Below are positions 56,090 through 60,242 of a DNA stretch of 60,242 nt, one piece after another. The position numbers and the translations under genes are program-made. The notes beneath the pieces are model-generated. The model worked only from the letters and a program-made list of their open reading frames with translations, was not told the origin of the DNA and ran no database searches. How positions within the stretch are numbered: the first letter of the stretch is position 1; the number at the start of each line of letters is the position of its first letter. Origin of the DNA: Micromonospora sp. AMSO31t (GTDB lineage Bacteria > Actinomycetota > Actinomycetes > Mycobacteriales > Micromonosporaceae); NCBI RefSeq assembly GCF_008868175.1, contig NZ_WBKT01000019.1, positions 1 to 60,242 of the forward strand. Reading direction: 5' to 3'.

Positions 56090-56842
56090 TCAGCGGTCGT
56101 CGGGGTCCTCGGGGGTCCACCAGCCGCCCCGGTACAGGGTGCCCCGGGGCGGCTCGGCCGGGGTGGGGTCCGGCCGGCGCGCCCGGCGTACCCGGCTGAC
56201 CACGAACCAGCCGACCGCGCCCACGCAGGCCACGATGACCACGTTCTGCAGCGTCCCGACGTACGCCTCGACGACGTGCCAGTTCTCGCCGAGCAGGTAG
56301 CCGGCCAGCACGAACGCGCTGTTCCAGATGAGGCTGCCCAGCGAGGTGAAGAGCAGGAAGACTGGCACGGGCATCCGTTCCACGCCGGCCGGGATGGAGA
56401 CGAGACTGCGGAAGATCGGAATCATCCGGCCGAAGAACACCGCCTTGACGCCGTGCCGGAGGAACCACGCCTCGGTGCGGTCGACGTCCTCGAGTTTGAC
56501 CAGTGGCAGCCGGCCCACGAGGGCCCGCATCCGGTCCCGGCCGAGGGCCGCCCCGATCCGGTAGAGGGCCAGCGCTCCCAGCGCCGACCCGAGCGTCGTC
56601 CACGCGATGGCCCCGATGAGGCTCATCCGCCCCTGGCTGGCCGTGAACCCGGCCAGCGGCAGGATCACCTCGCTGGGGATGGGCGGGAAGAGGTTCTCCA
56701 GGGCCACCGCGAGGCCGGCCCCGGGGCCGCCGAGCCGTTCGACCAGGCCGGTGACCCACCCGACGGGTCCTTCGCCGGCCGGCTCCGCGGCGCGCGGGGC
56801 CGCCACCCGGGGGCCGACGAGGAGTTGCGCGTTTCCGATCAT
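56090..56842 (-). CDS. DedA family membrane protein
   Basis: A 250-residue member of the DedA/VTT superfamily, thought to flip or carry undecaprenyl phosphate or phospholipid. It shows ENLFPPIPSEVILPLAGFTASQG, then RTEAWFLRHGVKAVFFGRMIPIFRSLVSIPAG, the two signature segments. About five helices are predicted. The N-terminal 25 residues are a polar lead. The start ATG 56842 has no ribosome site but TAACGT lies six bases before it, so the transcript may be leaderless. Confidence 0.88.
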   Translation of the reverse strand: MIGNAQLLVGPRVAAPRAAEPAGEGPVGWVTGLVERLGGPGAGLAVALENLFPPIPSEVILPLAGFTASQGRMSLIGAIAWTTLGSALGALALYRIGAALGRDRMRALVGRLPLVKLEDVDRTEAWFLRHGVKAVFFGRMIPIFRSLVSIPAGVERMPVPVFLLFTSLGSLIWNSAFVLAGYLLGENWHVVEAYVGTLQNVVIVACVGAVGWFVVSRVRRARRPDPTPAEPPRGTLYRGGWWTPEDPDDR

Positions 56843-56848
56843 CCGGCA

Positions 56849-56854
56849 ACGTTA
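56849..56854 (-). promoter_or_regulatory. -10 box for leaderless DedA transcript
   Basis: TAACGT on the minus strand ends six bases before ATG 56842, with no ribosome site between. The -35 is not recognisable. Confidence 0.35.
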
Positions 56855-57086
56855 CGAGGCGACGTGCCCGGCGACCATGAAACCTAGGCGGGCCGTGCCG
56901 CCGGTGGCCCGGGCCGGGACCGGCGCCGGGGAGGCGGAAACCCTCCATTGGGTACGGACAACCGGTGTCGGACGGATCGCCTACGGTGGGCCGGTGGGGC
57001 CGCCGGCAAGGCGGACCAGCGCCGGCTGGCCTCGTACCGCCGGCTGCTGGCCTCCCTGCCCGCCGGCCCGGGAAGGGAGGTAGCCG

Positions 57087-57808
57087 ATGCCGGCCACTCC
57101 GGCCGAGGGCACGGTCCGGTCCGCCGACGGCCGCACCACGGGTCCGGGTGCAACGGCGACCGCTCCCCTGGCCTCCGGCCGGACCGCCGACGTGTACGCC
57201 CTCGACGGCGGCCGGGTACTGCGCCGGTACCGGTCCGGTGGCGACGTGCGCGCCGAGGCCGAGGTGATGCGCCACCTGCACGCTGTGGGCTATCCGGTGC
57301 CGCGGGTGCACCACGCCGACGGTCCGGACCTGGTGCTCGACCGGCTGGCCGGCCGGACCCTGTTCGAGGCGATCGCCGCGGGTGAGGTCACGCCGCGGTC
57401 GGGGGCGGGTCTGCTGGCCGACCTGCACGCCCGGCTGCACGCGCTGCCCGCCCCCCGCTCGACCGATCCGGCGGTCCGGCTCCTGCACCTCGCCTGCACG
57501 CGCAGAACGTGCTTCTCACGCCGGCCGGCCCGGTCGTCATCGACTGGGCCAGCGCCGCCGAGGGGCCGCCCGCGCTGGACCGGGCGATGACCGCGCTGAT
57601 CATCGCGGAGGCCGCGGTGGACCGTTCCTTCCCGCTGCGGGCAGCGGCGGCCGAGGTGCTGTCGGCGTACGTGGCCGAGACGGGGCCGCTGGCGCCGGCG
57701 GCGGAGGCCGTCGCGCGGCGGACCGGCCTGGGACCGATCGAGGCGGCCCGGCTGCCCGAGGCGGCCGCCCTGGTCGAGGCGACGGTCCGGGTGGGTGGTG
57801 CCCGGTGA
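57087..57808 (+). pseudogene. Aminoglycoside phosphotransferase-family gene, frameshifted
   Basis: Two overlapping frames make one phosphotransferase. The first (from ATG 57087) gives the N-lobe: SGRTADVYALDGGRVLRRYR, then DLVLDRLAGRTLFEAIA and DPAVRLLHL. The second (ending TGA 57808) gives AQNVLLTPAGPVVIDWASAAEGPPALDRAM, the C-lobe with the metal Asp. Between 57492 and 57493 one base is missing: CTCGCCTGCAC stands where CTCGACCTGCAC would encode the catalytic L-D-L-H. The loss removes that Asp codon. The stop at 57808 overlaps the MOSC start, so the downstream frame is authentic. A sequencing error is the alternative. Confidence 0.8.
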
Positions 57809-58632
57809 TCGGGCGGGTGGTGGGCATCCGGCGTTACCCGGTGAAGTCGCTGCTGGGTGAGGATCTCGACGCGGTGAGCGTGGACGCGTCCGGGTTGGCC
57901 GGGGACCGGCGGCTCGCCCTGCTGCACCGGGCGACCGGGCGGGTGGCGAGCGCGAAGAACCCGTACCGGTGGCGGGCGCTGACCACGCTGGCGGCCACGG
58001 GCGGGGACGGCGCGGTGCGGATCGCGCTGCCCGACGGCCGCAGCGTGTCGGCCGGCGACGAGGGGGTGGACGAGGTGCTCTCCGCGCTGCTCGGTGAGCC
58101 GGTGACGCTTGTCGACACCCCGCCGCCGGACGCGGTGCTCGAACGGTCCCACCCCGAGGAGGTGCTCGCCGCCGGGGTGGCCGTGCCGGTGCCGGTGGAC
58201 GAGGGGCGGCTCGGGGGCGCGGCGCCGCCGGGCGGCTTCGTCGACTTCGCCCCGGTGCACCTGCTGACCACCGCGACGCTGCGGCGGATCGGGGCGGAGC
58301 TGCCGTCCGGCACGGTGGACGCGGTGCGCTACCGGCCGAACCTGGTGCTGGACACCGCCGGCGCCGGGTTCGAGGAGAACGACTGGCCGGGTCGGGAGCT
58401 GCGGATCGGCGCCGAGCTGGTGCTGCGGGTGCTGGCCCCCACACCCCGCTGCGCGGTGCCCACGCTGGCGCACGGCGCGCTCCCCCGCGACCCGGAGGCG
58501 CTGCGCGTCCCGGCCCGGCTGAACCGGGTGGTGCCCCTCGACGGGCTGGCGCCGCAGCCGTGCGTCGGCGCGTACGCGCAGGTGGTGCGCGCGGGACGGG
58601 TCAGGGCAGGTGACCCGGTGCGGCTGACCTGA
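57805..58632 (+). CDS. MOSC-domain protein
   Basis: A 275-residue protein of the MOSC type, as in molybdenum cofactor sulfurase C-termini and YiiM/mARC-like proteins. An N-terminal MOSC beta-barrel (VVGIRRYPVKSLLGEDLDAVSVDASGLAGDRRLAL) precedes the main domain with RYRPNLVLDT, PTPRCAVPTLAHG (Cys as the metal or persulfide site) and CVGAYAQVV. It may bind molybdopterin and reduce N-hydroxylated compounds or transfer sulfur. The GTG start overlaps the stop of the phosphotransferase gene. The window's formate dehydrogenase also needs molybdopterin, but no link is shown. Confidence 0.85.
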   Translation: MIGRVVGIRRYPVKSLLGEDLDAVSVDASGLAGDRRLALLHRATGRVASAKNPYRWRALTTLAATGGDGAVRIALPDGRSVSAGDEGVDEVLSALLGEPVTLVDTPPPDAVLERSHPEEVLAAGVAVPVPVDEGRLGGAAPPGGFVDFAPVHLLTTATLRRIGAELPSGTVDAVRYRPNLVLDTAGAGFEENDWPGRELRIGAELVLRVLAPTPRCAVPTLAHGALPRDPEALRVPARLNRVVPLDGLAPQPCVGAYAQVVRAGRVRAGDPVRLT

Positions 58633-58703
58633 GCCGGAGGCCCGACCCTGCGCGCCGGCCGGACCCGGACCGGCGACCCGGTGGGGCTGACGAGCCGGGC
58701 GCC

Positions 58704-60173
58704 TCAGCCCTCGCCCCGGCCGCCAGCGGGCAGCCCCGCGTACGCGTCGAGCAGGTCCTGGAGGGCGGCGGCCGTGCCGTCGTCGAGCTTGCCGTCCTCG
58801 GCGAGGTCGTCGATGCGCTCGCGCAGGTCGTCGACCCGCTTGGCCCGGTCCCTGGGCTTGCCGCGGTCCAGCTCGGCCGCCTTCTCGCGCAGGTCGTTCG
58901 CGGTCTTCCGGTCGATCCGGCCGTCGGCCACGGCCTGGTTGACGACGTCGGCGAACCGCGCGGCGAGCTGGCGGAGGGTGACCGGTGCGGGCCGCGTGTC
59001 CGCCGGACCGGAGGTGGCCGGCTGGGCGGTGGCCGGCCCGGACGGCGTCGACGGGCTGGGCTCCTCGGCGGGCGCCGTGCCGGTCGAGGGCCCGGTCGGC
59101 AGCCCGACGACCGGCCCGGTGCCCGTCGGGGTGTCGGAGTTGTGGTCGAGCAGCAGCGTGCCGACCAGGGCGAGCAGCAGCACCACCCCGGCGGCGACCA
59201 GCGCCCCGACGAGCCGGTTGGACCGGGCGACCGGCCGCGCGGGCGGCGGCGGGACCGGGTGGGGAGCCCGCTCGATCAGCGTCGGCGGGTGCTCCGGCCG
59301 GGGCACGGTGGGCAGGATCGCGGTCGGCGGGTCGGCCGGGTGGCCGGCGCCGAACCGGGTGGCGAGCTGGACGGCGGTGGGGCGTCGCGCCGGGTCCACG
59401 GCCAGGCAGGCCAGGGTCAGGTCGGCGATGTCGGCGGGCAGCCCGGGGATGCGCAGCGGCGGCACCGGGGGGCGGTGGGCCTGCACGTCGAGCACGTCGT
59501 CCCAGGTCTGCACGGGCAGCGGGGCGCGCCCGGTGAGGGTGCGGTAGAGCAGGGCGCCCAGGGCGTACACGTCGCTGGCCGGGTTCGCCGGGCCGGGGGT
59601 CATCCGTTCCGGCGCGAAGTACGCGGGGGTGCCCATCAGCAGCTCGCCGGGCTGCCCGGCGAGGGGGTGTCGCGGGCCGGCCAGGGTGGCGATGCCGAAG
59701 TCGAGCACCTTCGCCCCGGTCTCGGTGAGCATGACGTTGCCGGGCTTGATGTCGCGGTGCACCACGCCGATCCGGTGTGCGGCGGCGAGGGCGGCGGCGA
59801 TCTGCCCGGCCAGCCGGACGGCCTCCGGCCAGGCGAGCGGGCCGCCGGCAAGCCGGTCGGTGAGGGTCTGCCCCTCGACCAGCTCCATCACGAGGTAGGG
59901 CACCACCGAGGCGTCGGGGAGGGTGGCCTCGCCGTAGTCGTACACCTGGGTCACGTGTGGGTGGGTGAGCCGCGCCGCGGCGCGGGCCTCGCGCTGGATG
60001 GTGGCGCGCAGCTGCGGGTCGGCGGCGAGCTGGGTGGCGAGGGCCTTGACGGCGACGGGGCGGTGCAGCACCTCGTCGTCGGCCCGCCACACCTCGGACA
60101 TCCCGCCGAGCCCGATGCGCCCGCGCAGGACGTACCGGTCGTGCAGCCGGAGCGAGGGCGTGAACGGCGACAT
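58704..60173 (-). CDS. Membrane-anchored serine/threonine protein kinase (PknB-like)
   Basis: A 489-residue kinase. The cytosolic catalytic domain has GRIGLGGMSEVW (glycine loop), Lys43 in VAVKAL, HRDIKPGNVML (139-149) and DFGIATL (158-164), then TPAYFAPERM in the activation loop. A Pro-rich linker leads to one membrane helix around residue 330 (LVGALVAAGVVLLLALVGTLLL). The outer part is Ser/Thr/Pro-rich and then helical (LRQLAARFADVVNQAVADGRIDRKTANDLREKAAEL), not PASTA. ATG 60173 is chosen as it begins MSPFTPSLRLHDRYVL. It likely senses an external signal. Confidence 0.9.
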   Translation of the reverse strand: MSPFTPSLRLHDRYVLRGRIGLGGMSEVWRADDEVLHRPVAVKALATQLAADPQLRATIQREARAAARLTHPHVTQVYDYGEATLPDASVVPYLVMELVEGQTLTDRLAGGPLAWPEAVRLAGQIAAALAAAHRIGVVHRDIKPGNVMLTETGAKVLDFGIATLAGPRHPLAGQPGELLMGTPAYFAPERMTPGPANPASDVYALGALLYRTLTGRAPLPVQTWDDVLDVQAHRPPVPPLRIPGLPADIADLTLACLAVDPARRPTAVQLATRFGAGHPADPPTAILPTVPRPEHPPTLIERAPHPVPPPPARPVARSNRLVGALVAAGVVLLLALVGTLLLDHNSDTPTGTGPVVGLPTGPSTGTAPAEEPSPSTPSGPATAQPATSGPADTRPAPVTLRQLAARFADVVNQAVADGRIDRKTANDLREKAAELDRGKPRDRAKRVDDLRERIDDLAEDGKLDDGTAAALQDLLDAYAGLPAGGRGEG

Positions 60174-60242
60174 GGTGGTCCAGTGTGCCTGGCCGGCGGG
60201 GCGCCGCACCAACCCGGTGCCCGGTTGCGTGCCGATCGGGCG

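Overview
The window is very GC-rich DNA with dense short-spaced genes, many GTG starts and ATGA/GTGA overlaps. It carries a run of genes in the order known from Mycobacterium tuberculosis Rv1822 to Rv1832, plus a DUF5999 gene and an ECF42/DGPF pair. This points to a filamentous actinomycete, most likely of the Micromonosporaceae; the family-level guess is inference. No insertion sequence, prophage, CRISPR array, rRNA or origin was seen.

Layout. 1-6.8 kb: a truncated endonuclease/exonuclease/phosphatase gene, a TauE/SafE permease, a GNAT acetyltransferase, peptide deformylase, a TetR regulator divergent from a DrrAB-type ABC exporter, and a MarR regulator divergent from a prolyl iminopeptidase-like hydrolase. 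6.8-17.1 kb: pabB, a DUF5999 protein, gcvP behind a single-aptamer glycine riboswitch, a class II (SIRT4-like) sirtuin, an NAD(P)-binding protein, an ECF42 sigma factor with its DGPF partner and a candidate cognate promoter, a DivIVA-domain protein, and a flavohemoglobin-like protein coupled to a truncated hemoglobin. 17.5-23.8 kb: the conserved leftward cluster MerR / DUF151 nuclease / FtsR / GarA / GcvH / DUF881 / Sbp (DUF1290) / DUF881 / PgsA-like, joining glycine cleavage, 2-oxoglutarate signalling and cell-division-linked membrane proteins.

24-30 kb: a MarR regulator, a SpoIIE-type phosphatase, a methyltransferase, a tandem universal stress protein, small hypothetical proteins, and an unusual HhH-GPD DNA repair protein. 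29.7-41.4 kb, all leftward: a self-contained selenium module. It has a selenocysteine formate dehydrogenase alpha subunit (in-frame TGA at 40823-40825 with a SECIS-like hairpin), an iron-sulfur subunit, an NrfD membrane subunit, an oxalate/formate-type transporter, tRNA-Sec(TCA), selA and selB, then a small protein and a CNNM/CorC membrane protein. selD is not in the window.

41.8-50.8 kb: a two-gene unit with an AbiEii-like nucleotidyltransferase, a secreted 5'-nucleotidase, an alcohol dehydrogenase, a geranylgeranyl-reductase-like flavoprotein, an MFS exporter and a secreted PhoD phosphatase. 50.85-56.0 kb: two near-identical direct repeats of about 1 kb. Each carries a secreted muramidase-like gene, its terminator, a conserved leader, two ECF-type promoter boxes and a 51-bp dyad. 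They flank glutamate dehydrogenase and a secreted hydrolase. 56-60.2 kb: a DedA protein, a phosphotransferase gene broken by a one-base deletion at its catalytic loop, a MOSC protein and a Ser/Thr kinase.
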